64,000 bases of DNA from Bacteroidales bacterium (GTDB lineage: Bacteria > Bacteroidota > Bacteroidia > Bacteroidales > UBA932). Where the stretch lies: assembly GCA_016282145.1 (NCBI GenBank), contig JAEEJZ010000006.1:1-64000 (forward strand), in the 5' to 3' direction. Of this stretch, positions 1 through 9,334 are shown piece after piece. Under the pieces are notes generated by a model. It searched no databases, had not been told where the DNA came from, and saw only the letters and a list, made by a program, of their open reading frames with translations. The position numbers and the translations under genes are program-made. The stretch's first letter is position 1; each line of letters begins with the position of its first letter.

Positions 1-522
<522 letters not shown>

Positions 523-660
523 CTTTGTGAATCTTATTCTTTCACTCGTTTTGCCTATTTCGAAATTGTAGTCCCCACAACCCGAAAAAACTCGGATTAT
601 TACAGACTATTTAATTTCTATCTTCTCGTTTTTTTAAACCTCTTAATCTCTCTCAATATT

Positions 661-691
661 TTCAAAGAACTGTCCCCTTTTCCAAAAGGGG
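661..691 (-). promoter_or_regulatory. 23S leader hairpin and boxA-like antitermination site
   Basis: Just downstream of the promoter start point on the minus strand, 674-681 pairs with 684-691 (CCCCTTTT with AAAAGGGG). It is followed at 671-661 by AGTTCTTTGAA, which resembles the boxA element of rRNA leaders. About 140 bases of AT-rich leader (523-660) then lead to the 23S 5' end. The boxA role is inferred from position and resemblance. Confidence 0.6.
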
Positions 692-694
692 ATG

Positions 695-725
695 CAAAGA
701 TACACACTTTTTTCAAAGCGGCAAA
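695..725 (-). promoter_or_regulatory. Promoter of the 23S rRNA gene
   Basis: On the minus strand a -33 TTTG (725-722) and a -7 TATCTTTG (702-695) are separated by exactly 19 bases, an ideal Bacteroidota primary-sigma promoter. It lies between the pepT stop and the 23S 5' end, so the 23S gene can be transcribed alone. Confidence 0.8.
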
Positions 726-746
726 TTTTTTTTGAATTTTTTCCAG

Positions 747-1970
747 CTATTTTTTGCTGAAAATATCTATGATGTTGAGTATGACCGCAGAAGCCTTTTC
801 CATGCTCTCCAGCGGCACCCATTCCATCTTTCCGTGGAAGTTGAGCCCGCCTGCGAAGATATTCGGGCAGGGAAGCCCCTTGAAGGAAAGATTGGCCCCG
901 TCGGTGCCCCCGCGGATGGGCTGCACCTTCGGTTCTACGCCGGCGCGCCGCATCGCCTCCATCGCCGTTTCGATGATCTGGTAATGCGGTTCCACCTGCT
1001 CGCGCATATTATAATATTGGTGTTTGATCTCCGCACGGACGGTCCCTTCGCCCCACTTGGCGTTCAGGAAATCCACGCAGCGGCCGACAAAGGCCTTGCG
1101 CTCCTCGTAAAGGGAAAGCGAATGGTCGCGGATGATATAGGTCAGTTCCGCTTCCTCCACCGTTCCCTTCATCCCGATCAGGTGATAGAAGCCCTCGTAA
1201 CCTTCCGTGTACTCGGGTTTCTCAAAGGCAGGCAGCAAGTCATTGAACTCCATCGCGATGCGCATGGCATTCTTCATCTTGCCCTTCGCATAGCCGGGAT
1301 GCACGTTAAGGCCGCTTACGCGGATGGTCGCCGCCGCCGCATTGAAGTTCTCGAACTCCAGTTCTCCCACTTCCCCGCCGTCCATCGTATAGGCATAATC
1401 GGCGCCGAAGCGCGCTACGTCGAACTTCACCACGCCGCGGCCGATTTCCTCATCGGGCGTAAAGCCGATGCAGATTTTCCCGTGCTTCACCTCCGGATGC
1501 GAGCTCAGGTACTGCACCGCGTCCATGATTTCCGCCACGCCGGCCTTGTCATCCGCACCGAGCAACGTCGTACCGTCGGTCGTGATGAGCGTCTCACCCT
1601 TGTGTGCAAGCAGTTCCGGGAAATCTTCGGGCGACAGGAACAGCCCCTCCACGCCCTTGAGCGCAATCGGGCCGCCGTCGTAATTGGGAATCAACTGCGG
1701 CTTGACGCCGGTGCCGGAAGCGTCCGGCGATGTATCCACGTGCGAAATAAAGCCCACGGCGGGCACCTGCGCATCGATATTCGAGGGCAGCGTCGCCATC
1801 ACATAGCCATATTCATCGAACGTCGCTTCGACGCCCATCGCCAGCAGTTCATCGCGCAGCATCCGCAGCAGATTCAGTTGCTTCGCAGTCGAGGGCTGCG
1901 ATTCGGAATTCTCATCACTCTGCGTATCTACGGCCACATACCGCAGAAAACGGTCCAATAACTTTTCCAT
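747..1970 (-). CDS. pepT: Peptidase T (tripeptide aminopeptidase, M20 family)
   Basis: This cytosolic di-zinc aminopeptidase removes the N-terminal residue from tripeptides. The 407 residues match the usual PepT length. The M20 metal site is visible: SHVDTSPD with His77 and Asp79, then LGADDKAG, the catalytic glutamate in [10 protein letters not shown], and a late histidine in [11 protein letters not shown]. The ATG at 1970 is chosen; the codon two residues upstream (1976) is TTG and lies outside the conserved start. It is the last gene of a minus-strand run after an OPT-family transporter, with a hairpin between them. The pairing suggests peptides imported by the transporter are hydrolysed here. 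The stop lies about 20 bases from the 23S promoter. Confidence 0.93.
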   Translation of the reverse strand: MEKLLDRFLRYVAVDTQSDENSESQPSTAKQLNLLRMLRDELLAMGVEATFDEYGYVMATLPSNIDAQVPAVGFISHVDTSPDASGTGVKPQLIPNYDGGPIALKGVEGLFLSPEDFPELLAHKGETLITTDGTTLLGADDKAGVAEIMDAVQYLSSHPEVKHGKICIGFTPDEEIGRGVVKFDVARFGADYAYTMDGGEVGELEFENFNAAAATIRVSGLNVHPGYAKGKMKNAMRIAMEFNDLLPAFEKPEYTEGYEGFYHLIGMKGTVEEAELTYIIRDHSLSLYEERKAFVGRCVDFLNAKWGEGTVRAEIKHQYYNMREQVEPHYQIIETAMEAMRRAGVEPKVQPIRGGTDGANLSFKGLPCPNIFAGGLNFHGKMEWVPLESMEKASAVILNIIDIFSKK

Positions 1971-1987
1971 AAGCAATAATTAGACAA

Positions 1988-2064
1988 AAACAGATTGCGA
2001 CATTAGGATGCATTTACCCGGATAGGGTTGCAAAGCAACAAGCATCCGTTGTCGCAATCTGTTT
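1988..2064 (-). repeat. Long stem-loop with conserved 29-base core (copy 1), probable terminator
   Basis: 1988-2001 and 2051-2064 form a perfect 14-bp stem. Inside it GGATGC (2006-2011) pairs with GCATCC (2042-2047), and GTTGC (2027-2031) pairs with GCAAC (2035-2039) over an AAA loop. The core at 2011-2039 recurs at 52542-52570 with two changes, both in the apical loop. On the minus strand the stem follows the transporter stop by one base and is followed by TTTTTG, so it could terminate that transcript. Confidence 0.75.
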
Positions 2065-2065
2065 A

Positions 2066-3976
2066 TTATTCAACTTTTTTCGAAGTAATTACCATATACA
2101 GACAAAGCAGGATGAACGGCACGATGGCCACCATCTCAGCAGGGGCGGCACCACCGCTCAGCGGCGTATTCCATCCCGTCAGCATCAGGTCAACCCCGGC
2201 AAAGCGGAGCACCGCGGAAACCACACCCATCAGGGCACCGCCGGCGATGAAACCGCTCGCGATGAGCGTTCCCTTCTCGCTGCGCGCCTTGTTGAGCGCT
2301 TCATCCTTGCTGCGGCTGCCCACATACCAGGAAATCGCACCACCCACCAGGAGCGGCAGGTTCAGGTCCAGCGGAATGAACATACCCAGGCAAAACGCCA
2401 GCGCAGGCACCTTGAACAGCGTCAGCGTGACCGCGATCAGTGCGCCGATGCCATAGAACAGCCAGGGCGCGCTGCCGTCGTTCATCATCGGCTGGATCAC
2501 CGCCGCCATCGCATTGGCCTGCGGAGCGACGAGGGCACCCTCGCCGGTAAAGCCGTAGGTCCTGTTCAGGACCAGCATCACGGCGCCGACAGTAGCCGCG
2601 GACACCAGCGTCCCGACGAACTTCCAGGTCTCCTGCTTAGCGGGCGTCGTTCCGATCCAGTAGCCGATCTTGAAATCGGTCACCAGGCCGCCGGCCATCG
2701 AAAGGGCCGTACAGACCACGCCGCCGATCACCAGCGCCGCCACCATACCGGCATTCCCTTTCAGCCCCGCTGCAACCAGAACCAACGCCGTGATAATCAG
2801 CGTCATAATCGTCATCCCGCTCACCGGGTTCGAGCCCACAATGGCAATCGCATTCGCCGCCACGGTGGTAAAGAGGAAGGCGATGACCGCCACCACCAGC
2901 AAGGCGAGCAGAGCCTGCCATACGCTCTCCACCACGCCGCCGAAAGCAAAGAAGGCGAACGCGGCAAGCAGCGTCAGCGCAATCCCGAAGACCACGCCGC
3001 GCATCGGCAGGTCGCGCTGGGCACGGTCAGTCTCCGCCGGAGCGCTCCCCTTCTTGCGGGAAAACTCCCCTACGGCTAGCCCGACGGCATTCTTGATCAC
3101 GCCGGAGGACTTGATAATGCCGATGATGCCCGCTGCGGCGATACCGCCGATACCGATGTGCCGGGCATACTCCTTGAAAATCTGTTCCGGCGACATTTCC
3201 GCCACCGTCATAGTGATGCCTGTGCCCATCAGGTCCAGCACCTGCGCGCCGAACAGCACGTTCAGCAGCGGAATGATGAGGAACCAGACCAGGAAACTGC
3301 CGCAGCAGATGATGAAGGCATATTTGAGTCCGACGATGTAGCCCAGGCCCAGCACCGCGGCGCCGGTATTGAGTTTCACGACCACTTTCGCCTTGTCGGA
3401 AATCACCTGGCCCACGTGCAGCACGGTGGAAGAAAGCGTCTCGCTCCAGGCTCCGAAGGTCGCCACGATAAAGTCGTACAGACCGCCCACCAGACCGCTC
3501 AGCAGCAGGGTGCGGGTACTCTTGCCCCCTTCCTCACCGCTCAGCAGCACCTGCGTCGTCGCCGTCGCCTCCGGGAAAGGATACTTTCCGTCCATCTCCT
3601 TCACGAAATACTTGCGGAAGGGAATGAGGAAAAGAATGCCCAGAAAGCCGCCCAGCAGCGACGAGAGGAACATCTGCATAAAATTCACGTCCAGGCCGAG
3701 GATATAGACCGCGGGAAGCGTAAAAATCGCTCCCGCCACGATGACACCGGAACAGGCGCCGATCGACTGGATAATCACATTCTGGCCGATGCCTTCCTTC
3801 TTGCCGAGCGCCCCCGTCACACCGACGGCGATGATCGCAATGGGAATCGCGGCCTCAAAGACCTGTCCTACCTTCAATCCCAGATAAGCGGCCGCCGCCG
3901 AAAAGAGCACGGCCATCAGCAGACCCATCGTTACGGAATAGGGAGTAACCTCAGGGCTTCCGTCCTTTACTTTCAT
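2066..3976 (-). CDS. OPT-family oligopeptide transporter
   Basis: This is a 636-residue inner-membrane protein made almost wholly of hydrophobic segments (about 14-16), separated by short glycine-rich loops. Length and composition fit the oligopeptide transporter (OPT) family. Family members import small peptides, or in the related YSL branch metal chelates, with protons; the substrate here is not readable. The N-terminus (TPYSVTMGLLMAVLFSAAA, AYLGLKVG) and the segment KYPFPEATATTQVLLSGEEG resemble the conserved OPT start and its signature region. The ATG at 3976 overlaps the OstA-like stop by 26 bases, so translation may be coupled. PepT downstream supports a peptide substrate, by inference. 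Confidence 0.85.
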   Translation of the reverse strand: MKVKDGSPEVTPYSVTMGLLMAVLFSAAAAYLGLKVGQVFEAAIPIAIIAVGVTGALGKKEGIGQNVIIQSIGACSGVIVAGAIFTLPAVYILGLDVNFMQMFLSSLLGGFLGILFLIPFRKYFVKEMDGKYPFPEATATTQVLLSGEEGGKSTRTLLLSGLVGGLYDFIVATFGAWSETLSSTVLHVGQVISDKAKVVVKLNTGAAVLGLGYIVGLKYAFIICCGSFLVWFLIIPLLNVLFGAQVLDLMGTGITMTVAEMSPEQIFKEYARHIGIGGIAAAGIIGIIKSSGVIKNAVGLAVGEFSRKKGSAPAETDRAQRDLPMRGVVFGIALTLLAAFAFFAFGGVVESVWQALLALLVVAVIAFLFTTVAANAIAIVGSNPVSGMTIMTLIITALVLVAAGLKGNAGMVAALVIGGVVCTALSMAGGLVTDFKIGYWIGTTPAKQETWKFVGTLVSAATVGAVMLVLNRTYGFTGEGALVAPQANAMAAVIQPMMNDGSAPWLFYGIGALIAVTLTLFKVPALAFCLGMFIPLDLNLPLLVGGAISWYVGSRSKDEALNKARSEKGTLIASGFIAGGALMGVVSAVLRFAGVDLMLTGWNTPLSGGAAPAEMVAIVPFILLCLYMVITSKKVE

Positions 3977-6593
3977 CTTTTTCTTTCTTTCGTTCGTATT
4001 GTGCGATGTATTTTTCCAGCCGGCGCCGGTCTTTTTCTTCCTCCCGGTCGCGGCGGAGCACTTGCTTCAGCGTACGCTTGCGCTTCTTTTCGAGTTTCTT
4101 CTGCTCTTTCAGGGCTTTCTTGACCGCATCCAGCGAATCCAGGCGTGCCCACTTGGCATCCCGTTCGGCAATGCGCAGCGCAATCGCGAGATCCTGCGCA
4201 TCCCGGCGCTCCTGTGCCTTCTGCTCCCGCTCGCGGCGGGACTGTTCCCGGCGTTCGCGTTCGAGTTGCTTCGCATCCGGAGGCGGAGGCGGCAGCAAAG
4301 TGTCCGCAGGGGCCTTCACCGTCGTGTCAGGAGGGGCGACAAGGGTATCCGGCGGCGCAGGCCTCGCTACCGGAGGAGGCATCAGCGTATCTTCCGGAGC
4401 GGTCAGGGTATCGGCAGGCGCGGTCGTCGTATCCGCGGGAACGGCCGGGTCAGGGGCAGGCACGGGGACAGGAGCCGGGGCAGGAACTGCCGGCGTTTCC
4501 TCCTTGTCCTTCTTCCCCTTCTTCTTTTTCTCCTTGCCCGGCAGGGACTTGTCCGGTTTTTCACGGGGCGGAGGAACGATGCCCTGCTTGCGCAGTTCTA
4601 TATCCTCCATAATACCCTCCATATAGCCCGGGAAGTAGAATTTGGTCTGTTTGAAATCCGGTCTGGGGCGCGACGAATAGACGCTGCGCTCGGAGGCGTT
4701 GGCCTCCCTCGTGGTGATGTCCTGCTTCCCCTTTGGACGCCGCTCGGGCGCCCAGTTGAAGCCCTTCATCCGCTTGTCTTCCTGAGGCATCTGCGCCAGG
4801 GGGAAGGCATCGTTCTTGGGCGACTCGAAATAATGGACCCGCTCCAGTTCCCCCTTGCGCAGGGTAGCGGAAAGCATCTTGCTCTGCACCTTGTTCACCG
4901 TGGCGATCTGGCCGTCCTCTTCCAGATAGAAAAGGGCCACGGCACCGCCCAGGGCATCGAAACGCCGCAGGGTGGAAGTCGTGTCAAAGTAAGCCATCAC
5001 CTCGGCGCCCTTGATCTGATTGAAGAGCATCGTGTCCTCCTGCGTGATGATAAAGGCCTCGGAGAGCAGGTTGGCCTTGTCCAGGCGGCCGTTGCGGATC
5101 AGCACATACACGCTGTCGGCGGTATACTGGCGGTTGCCGTCATTCCAGAAATAGGGCGTCCCGTAAAAACGGGCGATGGAATCGAGGTCCGTATAATCGA
5201 GCGAATCGCAGCGCACCTGCAGGTCCTTGCGGAAAATCCGCACGTCGCCTGCGGCATAGAGGAAGCCGATTTTCGTGGAGTCGATGGGCGGGGGCAGGGA
5301 GTCCACGGGAGCGCCGAGGCTGTCCGCCGGAGCGGCGGGCGCTTCGGGGGCCGCGTCAGGCGAAGAGGGCGGTTCCACCGGAGGGGCCACCACTTCGGGC
5401 TTGTCCTTGCCGCCTTTCTGCATCGACTGGCTGTAACCGTGCTCGCGCTGCTCTTTCTCTTCCGCCGCCTTGGCGGCCGCTTCCGCAGCAGCCTTGGCCG
5501 CCTGGGCCCGGTACTCCTGCACCGCATCCATCCCGATCTCAGCAAGCCGGGTCTCCGCCTTGCTGATCAGGTAGGCCGGAATGCTGTCCCGGCGGATCGT
5601 GTGATAGACCATCAGGTCGGCGCCCACGTAGGCGGTATCGCGACTGGCATCCTCTTCCTGCACGATGGCGGCCGCGACATTGCGGCGCATCGTCACCGTC
5701 GCGGTGCTGTCACAAAACAGGATATGGTCGGCGAAAGAAGTGACGCCGCGCACCGTATCACGCAACTGGGCATTCCCGCGAAGGAGCAGTTCGCCCGTTT
5801 CGCGATAGACGTACATCGTATCCGCCCAGCCTTCGCGCTCGGGCGACAGGCCGTGGACATCGTCCGTAAAAAAGAAAACCTGACTGTCGCGGGCATACCA
5901 GCCGCCGCGGGCCGAGAGCATATTGTCCCTGTTCCAGAAATCGATCGGTTCCACGAAATCCGCCCGGGCGATGCGGGAGTCATACTCGAGCGCCTGCGTC
6001 TTGACGAACACGGAGTCCGTGAACATATTGACATTGCCCGAGAAGGTGAAAAACTCCGTCTTGGAGTCGTAGGTGCCGTCTATGCTCTCGATGATCTGCC
6101 CATCCTCGTCGCGCATCGAGGCGCCCTTGCTGAAGACGGCGACACTGTCCCGGGTGTTGTATTCCAGATGCTGCGTGCGGAGCAGGTTCTTCTGCTTGTT
6201 CTCCAACTGCACCAGCACGCCGGAAAAGAGGGCCAGGTCCTCGTCGATGACATAGGTCAGTTTTTCGCTGGTCAGCCGGGTATCGCCCTGGATGACCTTG
6301 ACGTGCCCCTTGGCCAGGATGAGTTTGGTATCGACGTTCCAATCGGCGGTATCGCTGATCAGATACATCCCGTTGTGCAGGAAGGTGGCGCCGAGCGCCT
6401 TGCGGTGCTGCTCGCCGAAGGCCTGGTACTGTTCCAGCGACTTGGCTTTGAGCAGATAGACGAGATTTTCCTCGTCCTCTTGCGTCCGGGCAGCCTTTTT
6501 CGGGGGTTTCTGGGCAAACAGGGCAAGGCTCAATGCGGCAAACAGCAATGCCGCCAGACGGGAAATTACTTTCCTTTCAACTTTGAAGCCCAT
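3951..6593 (-). CDS. OstA-like outer-membrane biogenesis protein (LptA/OstA domain)
   Basis: This 880-residue exported protein has a signal peptide at about residues 8-27 (ending near LALFAQ). Residues about 45-370 and 460-640 are beta-rich and repeat the LptA/OstA pattern (DTRLTSEKLTYVIDEDLALF, then further x-LEY-DS units), the fold that shields lipopolysaccharide crossing the periplasm. An alanine-rich segment (about 355-390) and a proline-rich linker (about 395-445) interrupt it. The C-terminal 220 residues are unusual: a Pro/Ala/Asp/Thr-rich stretch with repeated PADT-type units, then a highly charged Arg/Lys/Glu tail likely to be helical. It lies directly after the SurA-like gene and overlaps it by 28 bases. 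An LPS-transport role is family knowledge; the tail's role is unknown. Confidence 0.8.
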   Translation of the reverse strand: MGFKVERKVISRLAALLFAALSLALFAQKPPKKAARTQEDEENLVYLLKAKSLEQYQAFGEQHRKALGATFLHNGMYLISDTADWNVDTKLILAKGHVKVIQGDTRLTSEKLTYVIDEDLALFSGVLVQLENKQKNLLRTQHLEYNTRDSVAVFSKGASMRDEDGQIIESIDGTYDSKTEFFTFSGNVNMFTDSVFVKTQALEYDSRIARADFVEPIDFWNRDNMLSARGGWYARDSQVFFFTDDVHGLSPEREGWADTMYVYRETGELLLRGNAQLRDTVRGVTSFADHILFCDSTATVTMRRNVAAAIVQEEDASRDTAYVGADLMVYHTIRRDSIPAYLISKAETRLAEIGMDAVQEYRAQAAKAAAEAAAKAAEEKEQREHGYSQSMQKGGKDKPEVVAPPVEPPSSPDAAPEAPAAPADSLGAPVDSLPPPIDSTKIGFLYAAGDVRIFRKDLQVRCDSLDYTDLDSIARFYGTPYFWNDGNRQYTADSVYVLIRNGRLDKANLLSEAFIITQEDTMLFNQIKGAEVMAYFDTTSTLRRFDALGGAVALFYLEEDGQIATVNKVQSKMLSATLRKGELERVHYFESPKNDAFPLAQMPQEDKRMKGFNWAPERRPKGKQDITTREANASERSVYSSRPRPDFKQTKFYFPGYMEGIMEDIELRKQGIVPPPREKPDKSLPGKEKKKKGKKDKEETPAVPAPAPVPVPAPDPAVPADTTTAPADTLTAPEDTLMPPPVARPAPPDTLVAPPDTTVKAPADTLLPPPPPDAKQLERERREQSRREREQKAQERRDAQDLAIALRIAERDAKWARLDSLDAVKKALKEQKKLEKKRKRTLKQVLRRDREEEKDRRRLEKYIAQYERKKEKDESKGRKP

Positions 6594-7939
6594 CCTGCCC
6601 TTGAGAATTCACAATCCTTGAAAAGCGGATCGATGACGATGTAGGTCGTCTTGATTTTTTTATCGATAAAATGGTCGATCTCCTCGGCCTGGCGCATCTG
6701 GCGCACCAGTTCCAGGAGTTCGGTATAGTCTTTTTCAAAAGTGGCGGTATGCGCGGGGACGATCTTGTCCAGCCGTACGATCTTGTACACCAGGTTGCCG
6801 TTGCGTCCCTCGTTGTCCAGGGACTCGATGGGTTCGGAAATCTCCCCTTCCTTCAGGTGCTGCACCGCCTTGTAGTCCTGCGGTTTGAGCTGGTCGATTT
6901 CAAAATAGGCCGAGCCGGTGCCGGGATCCGCCATCTGGCCGCCGTTGGTGCGGGTGGCCGGATCCTGGGAATAGAAGGCCGCCGCCAGGGCAAAATTGAT
7001 TTTCCCGCTGTCGATCTGGGTCTTCAGGCTGTCCAGGGTCTTGAAGGCCTTTTCGCGGTCCGCCGAGGTGTACTGGGGATGCAGCAGGATGTGACGGGCA
7101 TTGAACATATCGCCCTTCTTCTCCAGGACTTCGATGATGTGGAAGCCGTCCGGAGTCTCCACGATCTGGGAAATCACGCCGGGCTTGAGGGACATCGCCG
7201 CATCGGAGAAGGCGGGCCAGAAGATGGACTTGGAGGCCATGCCCAGTTCCCCGCCCTTGCGGGCGCTGCCGGGATCTTCCGAATAGAGGCGCGCCAGGGT
7301 CGAGAATTTCTCCCCGTTCAGGATGCGTTCCCGCAGCGAAAGCAGTTTTTCCTTGACGACAAGGGCAGCCGCTTCGCGGTCAGGATAAATGCAGATCTGG
7401 CTGAGTTTGTACTTGATGGGCACGACGGGAAGGGAGGCCACGTCCGCCGTATCCAGGTACTGACGCACGTCGTAGGGAGTCAGTTCGGGCATCGAGGAGG
7501 CCACTTGCTGCTGCTCCTGCTGCGTAAGGGAATTCTCCTCCAACTGCTTGCGCCATTCCTGGCGGAGTTTGAAGAGGGACATCCCGAAATATTCCTCCAC
7601 GGCTTCGTCGCCGCCCAGGGCGGTCCGCGTCTGGTCCAGACGCTGCGTGAGCATCGCCTCCACGTTGTCTGCATTGACGGAAAGGGAATCGAGACGCGCC
7701 TGCATAAGCATCAGCTTCGTCTCCATCATCCGTTCCAGCAGTTCGCAGCGCATGCTCCGGTCCGAAGCCATGCCCTGTGCACGGGCTACGCGGACTTCGG
7801 ATTCGATATCGGAGAGGGTGATGAGCTCATTTCCCACGACGGCCGCCACCCGGTCGATGACTCCACCGGAATACTGCTGAGCCCCCGCCGCAAGCGACAG
7901 GGACAGCAGAAAAACGGTCGCAAGGAAACGGCTGCGCAT
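6566..7939 (-). CDS. surA: SurA-like periplasmic peptidylprolyl isomerase
   Basis: This 457-residue periplasmic chaperone has a signal peptide (residues 1-20, ending AAGAQ). An N-terminal SurA segment begins at DRVAAVVGNELITLSDIE, followed by two parvulin domains: about 172-270 (with KFSTLARLYSEDPGSARKGG and TPDGFHIIEV) and about 280-385 (with ARHILLHPQ and DPATRTNGGQM). SurA binds unfolded outer-membrane proteins and isomerises prolyl bonds. The ATG at 7939 shares one base with the stop of the upstream small gene. Linkage to an OstA-like gene fits an outer-membrane assembly operon. Bacteroidota often carry several SurA paralogues, so the symbol marks the family rather than strict orthology. 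Confidence 0.88.
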   Translation of the reverse strand: MRSRFLATVFLLSLSLAAGAQQYSGGVIDRVAAVVGNELITLSDIESEVRVARAQGMASDRSMRCELLERMMETKLMLMQARLDSLSVNADNVEAMLTQRLDQTRTALGGDEAVEEYFGMSLFKLRQEWRKQLEENSLTQQEQQQVASSMPELTPYDVRQYLDTADVASLPVVPIKYKLSQICIYPDREAAALVVKEKLLSLRERILNGEKFSTLARLYSEDPGSARKGGELGMASKSIFWPAFSDAAMSLKPGVISQIVETPDGFHIIEVLEKKGDMFNARHILLHPQYTSADREKAFKTLDSLKTQIDSGKINFALAAAFYSQDPATRTNGGQMADPGTGSAYFEIDQLKPQDYKAVQHLKEGEISEPIESLDNEGRNGNLVYKIVRLDKIVPAHTATFEKDYTELLELVRQMRQAEEIDHFIDKKIKTTYIVIDPLFKDCEFSRAGWASKLKGK

Positions 7940-8295
7940 TATTCAGCCGCGGGAGCGGGCGCTTCGGCAGCTTCCTTCTTCTTGCGGGGAGCGGCCTTGC
8001 GGGCAGGCTTCTTCTCCTCGGCGGGAGCGGAAACCGCTTCGCTCAGACGGGTATAGAGCGCATCGGTCTTCTCCAGGATCTCCTTGCGAAGGCTGGTAAA
8101 ATGCGCCTTGGCTGAACCTTCGGGCCTCGCGTTCACCTTATCCCTCAGGCTGTTGTACAGTTCAACCGCCTCTTCCATCAGACCGGCGATTTTCTCTTCG
8201 GGAACCTTTTCGTTCACAGCCGCCACGACGGAACAATCCTCAATGAATGCGCCAAGCACATACTCGATGTCTTTCTTAATGTCTCTGAGATTCAT
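7939..8295 (-). CDS. Small helical protein with basic alanine-rich tail, unknown function
   Basis: I do not recognise a named family. The 118 residues have no signal peptide. Residues 1-88 are predicted helical and contain two cysteine-free amphipathic stretches. Residues 89-118 are Lys/Ala/Pro-rich (PARKAAPRKKKEAAEAP), like histone H1-type or nucleic-acid-binding tails. It heads the operon that continues with the SurA-like, OstA-like and transporter genes, behind a promoter-like -7 box at 8321-8328. A soluble cytosolic role, perhaps nucleic-acid binding, is guesswork from the tail. Confidence 0.75.
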   Translation of the reverse strand: MNLRDIKKDIEYVLGAFIEDCSVVAAVNEKVPEEKIAGLMEEAVELYNSLRDKVNARPEGSAKAHFTSLRKEILEKTDALYTRLSEAVSAPAEEKKPARKAAPRKKKEAAEAPAPAAE

Positions 8296-8320
8296 GTCTT
8301 ATAAAAATTATATAGGCTTG

Positions 8321-8328
8321 CAAATATA
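8321..8328 (-). promoter_or_regulatory. -7 box before the SurA/OstA operon
   Basis: TATATTTG on the minus strand (8328-8321) matches TAnnTTTG. A weak TGTG sits 19 bases upstream (8351-8348). The distance to the ATG at 8295 gives a leader of about 20 bases. Confidence 0.5.
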
Positions 8329-8346
8329 TAAAAAATAACTGAGCTT

Positions 8347-9054
8347 TCACAGCCATAGTTCGGCAAAGGTGTGATAAGGACTCATTTTGTTATGGTCCAC
8401 CTTGCCCTTGATTCCCGGGGTATGGGAAATCTTGTACTGCCAGATACACCAGTCGGTAAAACTGACATAGGCCTCGGACGAGCCGGCGTCCCCGCACCAG
8501 TAGAGGCAGTCGCCGAAGGAGCCGGCGAAATTCTTCAGGTAGAAAGACTGCTTGCTGTAGAGAATCGGCTTCTTGCCGTAGTGCTTTTCGCAGAGGTCCA
8601 CCCAGGTACGGACCTCCTCCTGGAGGGCCTTCCGGGGAAGGATGTGCCCGGCCGTCTGTTTTTCGATATCCAGCACGGGGACAAGGTCGATGGAATCCCG
8701 GTGCACGACGCGGCGGAAATGCTCGAACTGCGCCTCGGCCGGAGAGGAGGTCGTCATAAAATGGTACGCCCCGACGGGAATTCCCGCAGCACGCGCGCCC
8801 CGCTGGTTGGCGGTCCAGTCCGGATCCACCCAGTTACTCCCCTCCGTCGCCTTGACGAAGATGAAATCCGCCTTCACGGCCTTCCAGTCCGTAACGATAT
8901 TGTGGTGGGAGATATCCAGCCCCTCGGGGACGCGCTCTCCCCTTCCCCCCAGGCAGGCGCCCAGGCAGAAAAGGAGACAAAAAAAGGCTGCGAACCTCGT
9001 AGCCTTCCTCTTGAAATGTACCAAAGTGCCTTTAATTATTCGGCCTTGGGGCAT
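8347..9054 (-). CDS. GH25-family lysozyme-like lipoprotein
   Basis: A glycoside hydrolase family 25 (muramidase) domain fills residues about 45-235. The hallmark start GLDISHHN, the strand FIFVKATEG with its acidic residue, GAYHF, and VLDIEKQ carrying the second acidic residue are all present, as is the C-terminal WQYKI strand. The N-terminus has a basic stretch, a hydrophobic core and a cysteine (CLGACLGG), so the protein is probably a lipoprotein that cuts peptidoglycan. The start is uncertain: the ATG at 9054 overlaps the upstream cysteine-rich gene by 19 bases, while a TTG at 9024 would give a more typical short signal peptide. Co-transcription with that gene from 9286-9316 is likely. Confidence 0.85.
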   Translation of the reverse strand: MPQGRIIKGTLVHFKRKATRFAAFFCLLFCLGACLGGRGERVPEGLDISHHNIVTDWKAVKADFIFVKATEGSNWVDPDWTANQRGARAAGIPVGAYHFMTTSSPAEAQFEHFRRVVHRDSIDLVPVLDIEKQTAGHILPRKALQEEVRTWVDLCEKHYGKKPILYSKQSFYLKNFAGSFGDCLYWCGDAGSSEAYVSFTDWCIWQYKISHTPGIKGKVDHNKMSPYHTFAELWL

Positions 9055-9239
9055 CCCTCGCACTTCGTGGAGTCAGCGCAGCACTTGTCGCAAGCGGCGG
9101 AATCAGCCTCAGCGCAAGCAGCACACTCGACAGCAGCCTCTTCCTCGACAGCCTCAGCCTTCTTGCAGTTACCGCAAGCGCAGGAGACGGAAGCGAAGAG
9201 CATCGCAGCAAAGGCGAGCATCATGAAAACCTTCTTCAT
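9036..9239 (-). CDS. Small cysteine-rich exported lipoprotein, unknown function
   Basis: This 67-residue protein has a clear lipoprotein signal (MKKVFMMLAFAAMLFASVSC). The mature part is only about 48 residues and carries around ten cysteines, arranged as CACGNC, CAAC, CDKCC and CEGC, between acidic alanine-rich spacers. CxxC and CxC spacing suggests metal binding or disulfides in the periplasm or at the surface. I know no named family for it. It has one of the best promoters in the window and is followed by a GH25 lysozyme gene, so strong expression is likely. Metal scavenging is inference only. Confidence 0.8.
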   Translation of the reverse strand: MKKVFMMLAFAAMLFASVSCACGNCKKAEAVEEEAAVECAACAEADSAACDKCCADSTKCEGCPKAE

Positions 9240-9285
9240 TTTTTTAATTTTTATAGGTTAAACGGTATTATGTCTAATTCGGGCG

Positions 9286-9316
9286 CAAATTTATTTACTT
9301 TTTACGAGAAAGCAAA
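9286..9316 (-). promoter_or_regulatory. Promoter of the cysteine-rich lipoprotein gene
   Basis: On the minus strand a -33 TTTG (9316-9313) is followed after exactly 19 bases by a -7 TAAATTTG (9293-9286). The ATG is at 9239, giving a leader of about 40 AT-rich bases. Confidence 0.8.
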
Positions 9317-9334
9317 TAATTTTCCGAAAAATCT

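Noticed and set aside
3999..6644. 881-codon open frame antisense to the OstA-like gene
   Set aside because: Arg/His/Gly-rich composition typical of shadow frames; the opposite strand has signal peptide, domains and operon context.
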